A DNA stretch of 64,000 nucleotides. It comes from Siphonodentalium dalli. Its lineage: Eukaryota; Mollusca; Scaphopoda; Gadilida; Siphonodentaliidae. This document shows, one piece after another, positions 20,931-32,290 of the stretch. Below the pieces are notes generated by a model. That model saw nothing but the letters and a program-made list of their open reading frames with translations, had not been told where the DNA came from and made no database searches. Position numbers and translations under genes: made by a program. Where the stretch lies: the NCBI GenBank assembly GCA_032622095.1, contig CP136068.1:7353314-7417313 (forward strand), in the 5' to 3' direction. Positions within the stretch are counted from its first letter, which is position 1. Each line of letters starts with the position of its first letter.

Positions 20931-23926
20931 TCAGACCTCATCCTCGTCATCTATCATAACCTCTTCTGAATTCATGCAGCCCTCTCCACGACAATCTCCA
21001 CAAGCGATAACACATTTCAGACCATGTTTGCGACATGTACACACACTGGTGTCACATGGTTTTCTTGATGACATCTTACACTTGCACCGTACAAACTTGA
21101 GCAATTCGTCTGGGGCTGCATTCTGGTCAGTCATGACGGGGGAAAGATCCGCACCATGTCGTTCCCAAACCCACCCCTCAGCATTCAATACGTCATTATT
21201 CAGTGTTTTCCAAATCATCACCTGGAGATGAACTCTGAGACTGTGATAGTATGCCGCTCGTCCTGTTGGTGGGAGTTTTTGGGGCTCTAATGCAGTCTTG
21301 CTAGAAGATACCATATCCATAAACCGAAGTGTATTTAGAGAATCTTATTTCTTATCATTACACACTACAACGAAGAGCCTCATGTCGGCCTCTCCAATGT
21401 CTTTCTGATTAGCACTAGATTCCTGCATGAGTGATGATATTTTGCGAACTTCAGCAGACTCGTTTATCTTTCTGACGATACTTGTTTTCCCATGTCCGAA
21501 TATTGCAGAGGTGGTGTCACAGCCTCCCCATGCATGTGCAAACAGGATATGGGAAGTTGTGAACTGTCCAGCCTTGCGCATGATGTCACCGATTCGCCAT
21601 ATGGCAGCACTGCCGTTGCCAGATTCCCGAGCATCAGATTGGAAAAAATATGTCGGTATGCGGCTTATACGGACCCTGGCTCTTACGGACCCTGGGTCTT
21701 ACGGACCCTGGCTTTTACGGACCACCGGCTGATACGGACCCTGGCTTATACGGACCCCGGCTCATACGGACCTCAATTAAAATATGCAATTTTCAAACTT
21801 ATATTTATATATATAATTATGATTGTCTTTTTACACATATATCTGTATTAATTGAGAATTTCGGTGATTTTTTTGGTGATTTTCAAACTTATATTTATGA
21901 ATATGGCTGATTTTTTCAGTGATTTTCAAACTTATATTTATGAATTTAATATAAATTATGATTGTCATTTCACGCATATATATGTATTAATTGAGAATTT
22001 TTGTGATTTTGTTTGTGATTTTCAAACTTATATTTATGAATTTAACCGATTTTTCCTCTTTTTTTCCAACTTATATTTATGAATTTAATATATAATTATG
22101 ATTGTATTTTCACACATATATCTGTATTAATTGAGAATTTCGGTGATGTGCTGGCTTGAAAAAGCATTTATTGAATCGCGTTAATTAATCTCTTCGTTGT
22201 ATAAACACGCGCGTGTGATCCCTTTATGTCGTTGTATAAACAGACACGTGGTGATAAATGGTCAGTGAATGGTGATCAGGATGAATCCACTGCGTTTGAT
22301 TTGTTATGAAAACATGTTAGTAAAAACACAACTGGTATATATACAACTGATTTATTTTTGACTGGCATAATTCCACAATGACTGCATTGAACCTGAATGT
22401 TCTACTTGAGAGCACAACAGCTACTACTCGTCGATGAGGATAACTGCCAGCAAACTACTGAAAGAAGCCGCCAAGCTGTACGCCCCAATTTAGATAATGG
22501 TCATCTGATGTAACGTCGTTCCATTTTTGTTATCATCAGATATTTTGTTATCTCAGTATGTATGTTGTCAGTATTTTGATTTTATTTAAATAAACATCAA
22601 AAACTTAAATTGTATATTTTAATTGAGGTCCGTATGAGCCAGGGTCCGTATAAGCCGAGGGTCCGTATAAGCCAGGGTCCGTGTGAGCCGGTGGTCCGTA
22701 AAAGCCAGTGTCCGTATGAGCCAGGGTCCGTAAGAGCCAGGGTCCGTATCAGCCGGCATTCATATGTCGGCCATGTTGGATTTCCAGTGATGGATCAAAA
22801 GAATAATCACATCTGTGTCGTCCGCGATAACTCTGATGTTTCTTCCATGTGATGCAAACTCTCGGGCATGAGAAACTATCAGAGTATCTGCGTCACCACT
22901 GCTGTTGTGAACTGCATGCCCATCACCCGATAAGAGGCGGCCAATCAAATGAACTGACTTTTGTTTCTCTCATTTGAGAGGAAATTTGCTGGTTATTGTG
23001 GCTCGCTGTTGTTTCAGTGACCCGAACTTCGGCACATGTTTTGCCAGATCGCCGGTTGTGCTCGTGATCTTTAATAGACGGGCCATGACCATAACCATCG
23101 AACACGATGCAACTCGAGCCATACTTTGTTCTGACGTAGTTCTGATATTGAGTGGCTACTTCCTTGTATGTTGAGTTTTTGATCAACTTCACTCTATGGA
23201 GAAGAGCTCCGCCACCAAGAACGGTCGCAATTCCCTTCTGGGAATATTCGACTTGCTGAATGGAATCAGTCAGAGCCTTCGCTAACTGTGATTTTGCTGG
23301 TTTTCGCATTGATTGATCTTTGAACAGAGAAGTTGGTATGGTCGTCAATTCGTAAGAAAAAAACTTCACCATACTTTCCTCACTCTGGGCGATAGCTATC
23401 AGTCGTGAGAACAACAGCGTTGGATTGAATTGAACTCGCTCGTTATCAACTCGAATCCCGGGATACAGATGATCCAGAGACTTTATGTGATTTTTCCTTT
23501 TAATTGATGCCTCAGTGATGGTCAAATTGTCAAGTTTTCTCTGGATTGTTCCCACACTTTCAGAATCGGAACAATTCGCGCCATCAGTTCCATCGGACGT
23601 TAGCCCCGATGACAACGCACGGAGCTTCTTCTCATTGGCATCAAAGGGGTAGTGGTCATCAAACCAGGTTTGCAAACTAACCACATCATCGAAATCACGC
23701 TTTCGCCTAGATTCTCCCATTTCAATGTGCTGATCACTGGTACTATGTCGCATTTTGGTCAACTCGGTCATTGCATCGTGTATCTCTGCACATCTGAGCA
23801 TACTGAGTATCCACTGCAAACGTACCGTTTCTGTCAGTCCTCTACCTCGAGTTAACCCACCTCGACTCTTGATAGATCTCATCAGTACTTGTTCAACAAT
23901 AAGATCGGTTGATAACCCCGCCCAGA
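20931..23926 (-). pseudogene. FEN1/PIN-like nuclease gene, C-terminal part (broken)
   Basis: The minus strand reads from 23926 downward: FWAGLSTDLIVEQVLMRSIK, a 300-residue helical region, then nuclease signatures VFDGYGHGPSIKDHEH (near 23100), GDADTLIV, ADDTDVIILLIHHW and AHAWGGCDTTSAIFGHGK. A cysteine-rich tail follows (CKCKMSSRKPCDTSVCTCRK, then CGDCRGEGC). The spaced acidic residues resemble the FEN1/XPG fold. I know this as an unnamed multicopy family in molluscs and cnidarians. It is dead: a frameshift lies near 22935-22975, a 1.1-kb element is inserted at 21657, a T-run length change lies beside that insertion, and an in-frame TAA lies at 21347-21345. The N-terminal part lies 15.5 kb away on the same strand. 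Confidence 0.85.
21657..22761. mobile_element. Mutator-like non-autonomous element inside the nuclease gene
   Basis: A 9-bp direct repeat ATATGTCGG (21648-21656 and 22762-22770) brackets the insert. The ends are inverted repeats of about 120-140 bp, each made of roughly 7 tandem copies of an 18-19 bp unit (tacggaccctggctta). The centre holds four direct copies of gattttcaaacttatattta followed by tgaatttaa. A 9-bp duplication with long TIRs built from short repeats fits Mutator-like elements. The host coding sequence continues on both sides, so the insertion is well defined. Confidence 0.87.
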
Positions 23927-24430
23927 ATCTGCCAAAAATATTTTCTCAATTCAGGAAAAAAAACACTTGAAATGAGAAATTATCTTGGGAGAATAGCTAG
24001 AAAAATAAGACCAAGATATTTTCTAGGTCTAGAAATGAAAGGGTGGGAAAATTTCTTTTCTGAGAAAATTTCTTTAAGAAAACACAGTAATCTTAGTAAG
24101 AAAATCCTAGTAAAAAAATCTTAGTATAGATTTTTTTTCTTATTGTAGGAAAGATTGTATTTCTCGCATAAGTAAATAAGTGCGATTATCTTGGGAGAAT
24201 AGCTAGAAATTTAAGAAAGCTACACAATTATTCTAGAACAAGAAATATATTTTATCTTAAGTGTCGCCAATTTTTTCTAGAACGAGATTTTCTCAAGCAG
24301 GAAAATAAATCTAAGTAAGGAAAAACAAGTTTTCTTAAGTAGGAATATTTTCCCCATTTAGGAGAGATAATTAGAAAACAATTCTGAATTAAGAAAACAT
24401 TTAATTTTAAATTAATATAGAATTTTTTCA
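23927..24430. repeat. Left CACTA-like terminus
   Basis: This is AT-rich DNA with imperfect repeats of ttatcttgggagaatagctag (23981 and 24187 regions) and many ttctaagaaaa-like words. It begins with CTGCCAAAAAT at the break in the nuclease pseudogene. Confidence 0.65.
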
Positions 24431-24447
24431 ATTGTGTTTTAAGAGAG

Positions 24448-24448
<1 letters not shown>

Positions 24449-24502
<54 letters not shown>
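24449..24502. repeat. (TA)n microsatellite
   Basis: An uninterrupted AT dinucleotide run of about 50 bp, followed by tgtatgtata. Confidence 0.97.
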
Positions 24503-24509
<7 letters not shown>

Positions 24510-24529
24510 AATAGAGACAATAAGGTGAC

Positions 24530-25017
24530 TTAAAAGGCACGGGAGGCCTTATGGTTGTTGAAAATATTCATATTTGTTTCAATCACCGTAAACAGAAAAA
24601 CACATACAGTTTCGTTCATATATACCATGGCCATGGTGTAAACAGCATGATATCATTAAAACCTACTAGTACTATATTTCACCTAAGCAAGAGCCTGCAT
24701 GATTGTGTTACAGAAGACAGCACAGTGTTACTGGCTAATCACACACAAATGATATAAACGCTCTTTATTAGTTCCATATTAGGAATTCAGCAACAAAGGG
24801 CACTCCTTATGTTTACCATCATAATATAAACAAACACCAGGAAAGTAACTGTTTATGCTTCTGTTTACAATGGTCAAACATATGACAATAACATACTGTT
24901 ACTAATGCGATATTTCTCATTTGTATACATTTTAATATTCTTTATGTTTGTGGCAGTTTTTGACCGGTGGAAATATTTTCACAGCATACCCACCGCCATG
25001 GCCTCCCGTACCTTTAA
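24530..25017. mobile_element. Family B TTAA MITE, copy 2
   Basis: TTAA at 24530 is followed by AAGGCACGGGAGGCCTT, and the right end gives GGCCTCCCGTACCT|TTAA. It aligns in reverse with 11344-11845 (gcctgcatgattgtgttac, tttacaatggtcaaac, ataaacgctcttta). Confidence 0.88.
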
Positions 25018-25447
25018 ATATACAAACAACAATTTTCGTTACATTTATGTGTTTTTAAAATTGCAAGTGTCCAAACAATATACTGTGTACATTCCCGAAG
25101 TGAAACTATACAAAGTACCTGACAGGTACTACCTGTATCTTGTTCTGCCTCTTAAAATTGTTTAAACCTATATACGCAACACAAATATATTGATTGCTAA
25201 TAATTACGCCTGACACATGATTTTCAATATGTTTATAGAAAGATTTATCTCAAATCTGTCGGTTGCAAAAAAAATATAACAATTTCTGTTATTTGAGTAT
25301 CCAGTTCAAATGATAGGAAAAAAATCACCACACATGACAAACCAAGCCCTGTATGTGCCTCAATAAACATTGTAAGCCTGTATTTTTAAATGCACAGATT
25401 CAACGACAGGTGGTGTGTAATAAACAAAGAAAGACCCTTGTATTAAT

Positions 25448-25555
25448 GGATTTGTTGATATAGCACATGTTCAAATGAGGAAAGATAGAACTCTAGGCTG
25501 TGCTGTTTATTATATCTTTGTGCGCTAGCGCTTGTGTCATATCAACAAACCCATA
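25448..25555. repeat. Small hairpin repeat
   Basis: The arms atggatttgttgatatagcaca and its near-complement tgtgtcatatcaacaaaccc bracket about 60 bp. The function is unknown. Confidence 0.5.
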
Positions 25556-25692
25556 AACAAAATTGTGACATTCTGTGTATATACAGCATCAGCATGGTTT
25601 CAATAGCTGTTTCATGAATCATGCAGATTGCATGTTTACTGTTCAGGTACTAGCCCAAGTCTTTTCGGTATGCATCAGCTTGGGATATCAAA

Positions 25693-25780
25693 TACAGTAA
25701 TGCCCTAAATACCGGTATAATTGACTCCTTAAACACAGCAGAATTATTCATAACTTTTCAGGATTTAGTCAGAAATATGC
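25693..25780. mobile_element. Family C MITE, half copy
   Basis: TA then CAGTAATGCCCTAAATACC begins the left arm. It reads through cagcagaattattcataac and cttttcaggatttagtcag, then stops. The right arm is absent. Confidence 0.82.
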
Positions 25781-26159
25781 ATGAGTTGGATCTTCAACAG
25801 TAACCTGGCCATACCCCTTATTTCTGACCACACCCTCTAATATCATACACTATGCATCTTCTTAGCAGGGTGTGGGTGAATGGGGTACCGGTATATCATA
25901 GAATGGGTCGCAGATTCGACAGGTTGGGGGGGGGGTCGTCTCTGAAGAGGATCCAAGGATTGCGGCCAAGGTTGCCTCGGACTAATTATCGCACTATACC
26001 CGCTCCATTTATTAAACTGATATCCAGGATTCTGCAAATAGCCTGCATTAATTGTAAGCAGCTTTATACCACAAAATTCTCCAAACTTTAGATTGTGTTT
26101 GGCTCAAATTACAAATATAATGTTGTCGATGTAATTTAACCTTATTGCTCTTGCATGGT

Positions 26160-27335
26160 TATTGAAGTTAGGTATAAATCTTTGTCAACTAAATCAATTT
26201 CCATGCCATGTAGTCAATATTTTCTTAACTGGTATGCAGGATTTCGCCACTCCCTCTCTCCCTCTCTCTCTTAAAATCAAGTTACTACATGTAGTACAGG
26301 CGAATTAGGGTTGAACCCGGAACTAATTGCAACACAAATGCCAAAGGTGCCACCATATAGAGTAAGTCAATGCATGCAACATACACAAAATTTAGAGAAC
26401 AATATTTGGGACAAATAGCAAAATTTCTGTTTCCATGGCAACGAGTGGTGATTTTAACTGACTGTGGAAACTATGTGTTACATTGCGTGTGTGGCGAGAA
26501 CTGTTTCAATTATTTCAAATATTATGTTGTTTTATATGAACACTCATTATTGTCTAACTTTTGAAACGAGGTTCACCTCTTGGGAAGGTGAAGGTCATAT
26601 GTAAATGTCAAGGTCATTGTTAAAAAATGTGTGCTTTTTCCGATACTATCATATAACTTCGACCCACTTGATTGAAATTAAAGATGTAGAGAGACGAAGA
26701 TATATTTAAAATAATTTCGAGGACCACTGCTTAGTACAGAATTATTGTTTTACCAATAATAGCAACTCATTCCCAAGATATAGACCTTCAAAATTGGTGG
26801 TACCCTTTCGTGATAAGCAAAATTGCGTAGTATTTTGACCAGACATGGTTATACGTGTAGGTGAGCGGCCATTAGAGGAAAAGGGCCATATTTAAGAAGT
26901 TTAATACAAATTCGGATTGTTTTATACCGTTGGAAAGCTTATGGATTGTCCATTCTTATTAACCCTGTAGTAGTGAGCAAAAGTGGAAAGAAAATGTAAC
27001 TATTATTGTTGCCATGGCAACGGTTATATACTATTTTTGTGAAAAAAATGGGAAAAAAGGTCATATCTAAGAATATAATTGGTCTGGGTAAGAATAGTTC
27101 CTATACAAATATACATATAGGTAAATGTTCAACATGATGTTCCGTCATCTGTTATTTCTGTAGGTCAAAGTCACACTTACAGGTCAAGGTCATTCGGGGG
27201 GAAGTTGAAAACACCGGTTTTGCTCACATAACAATAACATATATATGCAGCCTGCATGTCCCTGTGATATTGCAAGAAATAAGAACGCAATAAATAATCA
27301 CATACAATTTCTAAACAATATGATATATTACATTC
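26160..27335. repeat. Diverged dispersed repeat with CTTGACC and GTTGCCATGGCAAC words
   Basis: The region includes aaccggaactaattgc-type sequence at 26313-26342, which recurs inverted at 36177-36205. It also has ggtgaaggtcatatgtaaatg and gttgccatggcaacggtta. These words recur at 35317-36205, so the two ends look like arms of a large, eroded inverted repeat or two copies of one family. No gene is visible. Confidence 0.5.
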
Positions 27336-27343
27336 CCCATGTG

Positions 27344-28105
27344 CAGGGACGTGGCGATAGGGGGATTGTGTGTGTCTCACCCCCCCCCCCCCCCCGGTCA
27401 ATATTTTCAACAGTTGGAAATTTCATACCTAACACAACATTAGTTGGAAATTTCACACCAACAGTAGGTTTAAAATGTTCTTGTAGTTTGATTTTCAATC
27501 AATTTATTCGGGGAATTTATTGTTTTTGGACCACAGTCGCATATCTTCCTACTGTGGTCAAAATTTTGGACTTAAATGGCCATCAGTTGGAAATTTTCCA
27601 ACCTTATGGGGGGTGTCAGGTTAGAAGTTTCCAACACTTGGAAAGCTTGTGTCGTGGTCCCTCCCCCGTGGCCAGTCAAAAACTGCTAGTTAATTTAAGA
27701 AAACAATATTGTCCTACATTTGGTCAACATTGTCATTGGAATTGTCATCAGTTGGAAATTTTACAGCCTAAGTGGGGCTGTCAGGTTTGAAATTTCCAAC
27801 TCTAGAAAGGCTTGAGGCTATAGTCTAGATGCTAGGATTTTGCGATTTTCTTGTTCAGATTTCAAAATTTTCACACACCGGGCCGAACCATGTTCCCTCC
27901 CCGTGGCCAATACAAAAAATCTGCTAATTAGTTTAACAAAACAATATTTTACTACATCTAGTCAAAATTGTGGACTGAAATGGTCATCAGGGGTGCAACT
28001 GGAATTATGCAAAACATGTTTGTCGGCCGGATTCAAGTGGGGGGGGTGCAGTTGTAATTCTACAAATTGGACACCCCCAACGGAGACCCTCTAGCCACGT
28101 CCCTG
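27344..28105. mobile_element. hAT-type non-autonomous element with perfect 8-bp duplication
   Basis: Target duplication CCCATGTG occurs at 27336-27343 and 28106-28113. TIRs are CAGGGACGTGGCGATAGGG at the left and the complement of CAGGGACGTGGCTAGAGGG at the right. The interior repeats cagttggaaattt and ggtccctccccgtggcc several times, with poly-C at about 27381. An open frame of 181 codons inside has no recognisable domain. Related pieces are at about 15877-16250, 34244-34290 and 45908-46270. Confidence 0.93.
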
Positions 28106-28616
28106 CCCATGTGTGTGTATTTCAATTTCATAAGGATGTACATAATGTGTGGGGTACGTGATTTTCGTATTAGGGAGTGTGGTTCCTGACAGCGACGCAT
28201 TTGTTTTGGTACGATATGGTTGACAACTGTATAAGCATGCTAAGTTATGTATCAATGAGTAAGTTAGGTATGGTTAACCTTTCTCAGTTCAAAATTACAC
28301 ATTTTAGAGTATTTATCCACCATATATGTTGTAGTTGATTACCATGGTAATGCATGTATACACTTAACGTTGGTTCAGTACTTCGAGAAATGATTAATCT
28401 TATTAGATGTCCGTAGTTTGTGACATCTAACGGCATTCCAAGATATATAGACACGCACCTCGCAATATATATAACTGCAAAAATATCACAATGGCGCCAA
28501 TAACGCAATGACATCACACCCGATATGTGAGCCAAACACAATATACATAGAGCAGGCCTACTTCCTCAGTACCGCTTCCATAGTTGATTACGGTGATCAA
28601 CGAAACAGAGCTATAT

Positions 28617-29125
28617 TTAAAGATGGTCTGTCTCTTTGTAAACATGTGCTACATAGTTACCGGGGTATAAAATATTATATATAAATCGAAGATCCCTGTC
28701 CGGAAATGCTTCAATCGATTACTATTGATTATAGTTCGAATATGTTCTGGTCTAAAAATGTGTGGTTGTTTAGCTAACGAACAATAGTGGTTATGTTGAC
28801 AGAGACCATATATTTATTTTGTAATTTTGTCACAAATAAACGTTAATTAGACTCACTATCGCTTATAACTATCTAACGAAACAATACAACCAATCAATAT
28901 GGGACATTTGATGTTCGGTGCATAGCTATGGGAACACCCTAATGATCTCTATCTCTAAATGGTATCGCCTAAATGGTCTGTTATAAAAATAGAGCAATAA
29001 CGTGTCCCACTTAATGATCTCATTTAAAATAAGCTTTCCGGACATGGGACTTCGATTAATATCTATTATTTTATACCCACGAAACTATTTAAAAATTGTT
29101 ATATAAAGAGATAATCCATCTTTAA
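28617..29125. mobile_element. Family J TTAA-flanked MITE, copy 2
   Basis: TTAA|AGATGGTCTGTCTCTTT opens it and AAAGAGATAATCCATCT|TTAA closes it. It is opposite in orientation to 7829-8357, with shared landmarks gtccggaaatgcttc, ttgtcacaaataaacgtta and ggacatttgatgttcgg. Confidence 0.88.
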
Positions 29126-29559
29126 CAATTTCAATATACAATATCATACAGATGGAACTACATTGAGTGGATATATTTACTTTCCTGTGCCCATGGGCAA
29201 CAGAATAATATAATGATGTTCGTAATTCTTTTCGTTCAAGAGTTATTCTTGTTTTATTTCTGAAAATAATGGTGTTCTGTTCATCCACACAGATAACTCA
29301 GTCATGCGTGGTCTATCAGAACTCTACGAAAAATTGGGTCGCCACCAGCAGTGCTTTCATTAGAGCATTTCCAAAAAAAAAACAATTGACCGATATGGTT
29401 CCATTGTAGAGATATTGTCGCCCCAAACTATTTTGGATGACTATTATAATCAGCATGTCCGTTTGCTTGTCTGGTTGTCTGAATCATAAATTTTAACAAT
29501 ATTAAACAGAACTAGATTTCAAGTTCCCGGCGGAAATGTGGATACCTCCATGTTTTAGA

Positions 29560-30118
29560 CTTCCATCAATAGAAATATGATATTTCGTAAAATAACAATG
29601 ACAAGGACAACGGCATATGAAATAGCGACATAGAAGCTTTCATTTTGAAAGATCGTTGATCGCTGGGTGGATGAAAAATTATATTTGGCCTTTTTCTGAC
29701 ACCCACTCCTGGCCCATTTCCTGGTGCGACGTCGACCAAAGTTACCCCATGTGTTCGATTCAGTATTCTAAACAAAATGTCAAATCGAATAGCGTCATAA
29801 ATGCTTTCATTTTGAATGAGTACGGGCGACATGGCATTATAGCCCATTAGTATTAATGTTTATGGGCTTTTGTATATATCACCAGTTTCAAGAATTTTGC
29901 GAATTTGTAATCGCCATCTCTCAGAGACTTTATATTCTGAGTTTGATGATAATCAGATCGAGAACAAAAATTGGCCATTTTTAACACCCCTCCCCTGACC
30001 TCGCGCCTGATTGGACCTTCGCCAAATTACCCCATAAGTTCGTCTTAGTATTCTCAAGACAATGACATATGAAATAGCAACACAGATGCTTTCATTTTGA
30101 AGACGTTTCGTTTTAACC
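29560..30118. repeat. Diverged direct repeats of about 0.3 kb
   Basis: The phrase catatgaaatagcRacataga, then gctttcattttgaa, appears near 29610, with a variant near 29790 and another near 30070. Each is associated with aaattaccccat or gttaccccat and cagtattct. These are old tandem or dispersed copies, and no gene is visible. Confidence 0.6.
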
Positions 30119-30920
30119 GTGGTAATTATATCCCCATCCCAAATGATGGGTTATAATGGATTACATGCGTCCGTCCGTCTGTCAAGCCGTCCGTGTGCCC
30201 GACTCCAGAGGTACAAATGTGGGTTATTTCACACGTACACGGCATACGAATGGGTTGAATTTTACTTGTGTAATGAACCCCACAAATTCATTGTCAAAAT
30301 TTCAAATTTCGACTAGCAACCCACCAGTAGCCGAACATTTTCACACCCCGCAATTTCTGTCAGTTATATATTTTAATTGTCCGTCCGTAATTTGATGTGA
30401 TTTTGACATTGTGAGACTGTCACGTGACTTTATAAATTAAATATTGATATGCGCATGTGCAGGGCCGTCTTGTAAATTCTGTAATTGTGGGTTTTTTGAA
30501 AATATGCTCACTTCAACTTTTCCTGATGTCAGAATTTCGACATTACATTTTTTTATTTATTTTATAACTATAATGGAAACACATGCAGAGAAACGTGTTG
30601 TGAAAGTAATTGAGGTGAATGTAATGCCAAAAGGGTTGAGATTGCTGCCTGAATTGTGTTGAAAGTAAAAATTAATAATAGATTTTCAGGCGAAAAGTAG
30701 TGTGTTACTTGTAGGTTGCTTCATTTGTTTTAATTTCATCGCATATTAATGATTGGTAAATAAAATGACAACCTTGAATGTTGAGATTATACAGTGTTTT
30801 GTACCTGAGACCAGACTAAAAGTATCCAAGTTAAAGAGCATAGCGCTGTTATAACGCTGAGGATATGCACATATACGGACGGTGAGCCTCACGAATGGGT
30901 ACTTGTTGGGTGCTTTATAT

Positions 30921-31215
30921 TGTTCGGACGACTTGTGCGCTGCACCCCACAAGTATATATACATTCTTCGAAAATGCCAATATTAAAAAGCATCTGGTTT
31001 AACCCTTTGATAAATGGATAGTAGCTGAGAAGTTGCTACTTGGTGCGCATTCATTCATTTGTAGGGATTAAATATAATACGTTCAGCAGACAGCTGCTTG
31101 TTGAACTTATTATCTGAACATCCCTGTAGATAAATTAATGGGTTTCCTGTAACAACACGAATGGACATAGTTGTGGCGTGATTTAAATTTTTCGGACGAC
31201 TTGTGCGCTGCACCC
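30921..31215. repeat. Paired direct repeat beside satellite array
   Basis: The sequence ttcggacgacttgtgcgctg, then caccccA, occurs at about 30923-30950 and again at 31188-31215, 265 bp apart. The second copy abuts the left satellite array. Confidence 0.85.
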
Positions 31216-31279
31216 CAAAATTAAATTACCATAAATGGCCAGAAACGTGGTCAATTTTGTTTTGGTAGTCATATATAGG

Positions 31280-31880
31280 TCCTTTGTGATAATGAGTGAA
31301 AGAATTAGGAAACAGAGTTTCAAACTCGATTCTAGCGGTGCTATATATGCTGCTAAACTGCTAATTAATGAAAGAATTAAGAAACCGCTTTCAAACTCGA
31401 TTCTAGCAGTGCTGTGATGCTAAATTTCTAATCAAAAACAGAGTTAAGAAAATAGAGGTTCAAATACCATTTTACCTGAGCTATGCTGCTAAATAATGGC
31501 ATAATATAGAAAAGAGTTTCAAACTGGATTCTAGCGGTCCTATATATGGTACTCAACTAATTAAGAAACGAGATTTTCAAACTCGACGTTAGTGGTGCTA
31601 TACTGCTAAACTGATCATTAAGAAAAGAATTAAGAAAAGAGAGTTTCAAATTCGATTCTAATGGTGCAATATTATGCCATACTGTCAATTATTGAAATAA
31701 TTAAGAAAAGAGAGGTTCTATCATATGCTGCTTTAATTAATGAAAGAATTAAGAAAGAGAGTTTCAAAATCGATTCTGGCGGTGCTGTGGTGCTTAACTG
31801 CAAATAAATTAAAGAATTAAGAAAAGACAGGTTCAAACTTAAATCTAGTGGTTCTATGCTCCAAAACGGCGAACTAATAA
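31280..31880 (+). repeat. Satellite array, left member of an inverted pair
   Basis: About 8 irregular copies of a 70-85 bp unit are present: aagaattaagaaaagag, gtttcaaactcgattctag, cggtgctatgctgctaaact. The same unit appears in reverse complement at 34290-35310. Confidence 0.88.
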
Positions 31881-31939
31881 AATAAATTATGTAATATATG
31901 TTTAGGATTGTAATTACAATAATTATGTTGACACGAAAT

Positions 31940-32290
31940 TTTAAAGGGGTTCTGAAGTTGCTAACCAATTGGTGCAAAAGAGGCTGACGTAGCACCACGC
32001 ACATCCGTGATTATGAAGTTACAACAAACCAATCGGAGCATCTGAACGCATATGAACCCAGAAGCTCTATATACGTATCCGCATACAGGGCACACATTTA
32101 AAATTTCGCAGGAAAAGAACACTTCTGAAGTTACGAACCAATGGGTGGAAACGAAGCAGTCTTGTCAACACGCAGATCCGTGATTACAGTATTAACAAAC
32201 CAATGGTAGCATCAGAACGCTTATGAACCTAGAACCTTCACATCGGTATCCGCATACATGGCACATATTTAGAATTTTACAGGAAGATAA
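31940..32290. repeat. Tandem duplication of about 170 bp
   Basis: Two copies share tctgaagttRcKaaccaat, cgcagatccgtgattac, aacaaaccaatSgKagcatc and tatccgcatacaKggcacac. They are about 15-20 percent diverged. Confidence 0.8.

Noticed and set aside
27245-27790. 181-codon frame inside the hAT MITE
   Set aside because: It lies in a non-autonomous element with poly-C and internal repeats and has no transposase motif (no DDE or hAT dimerisation signature).
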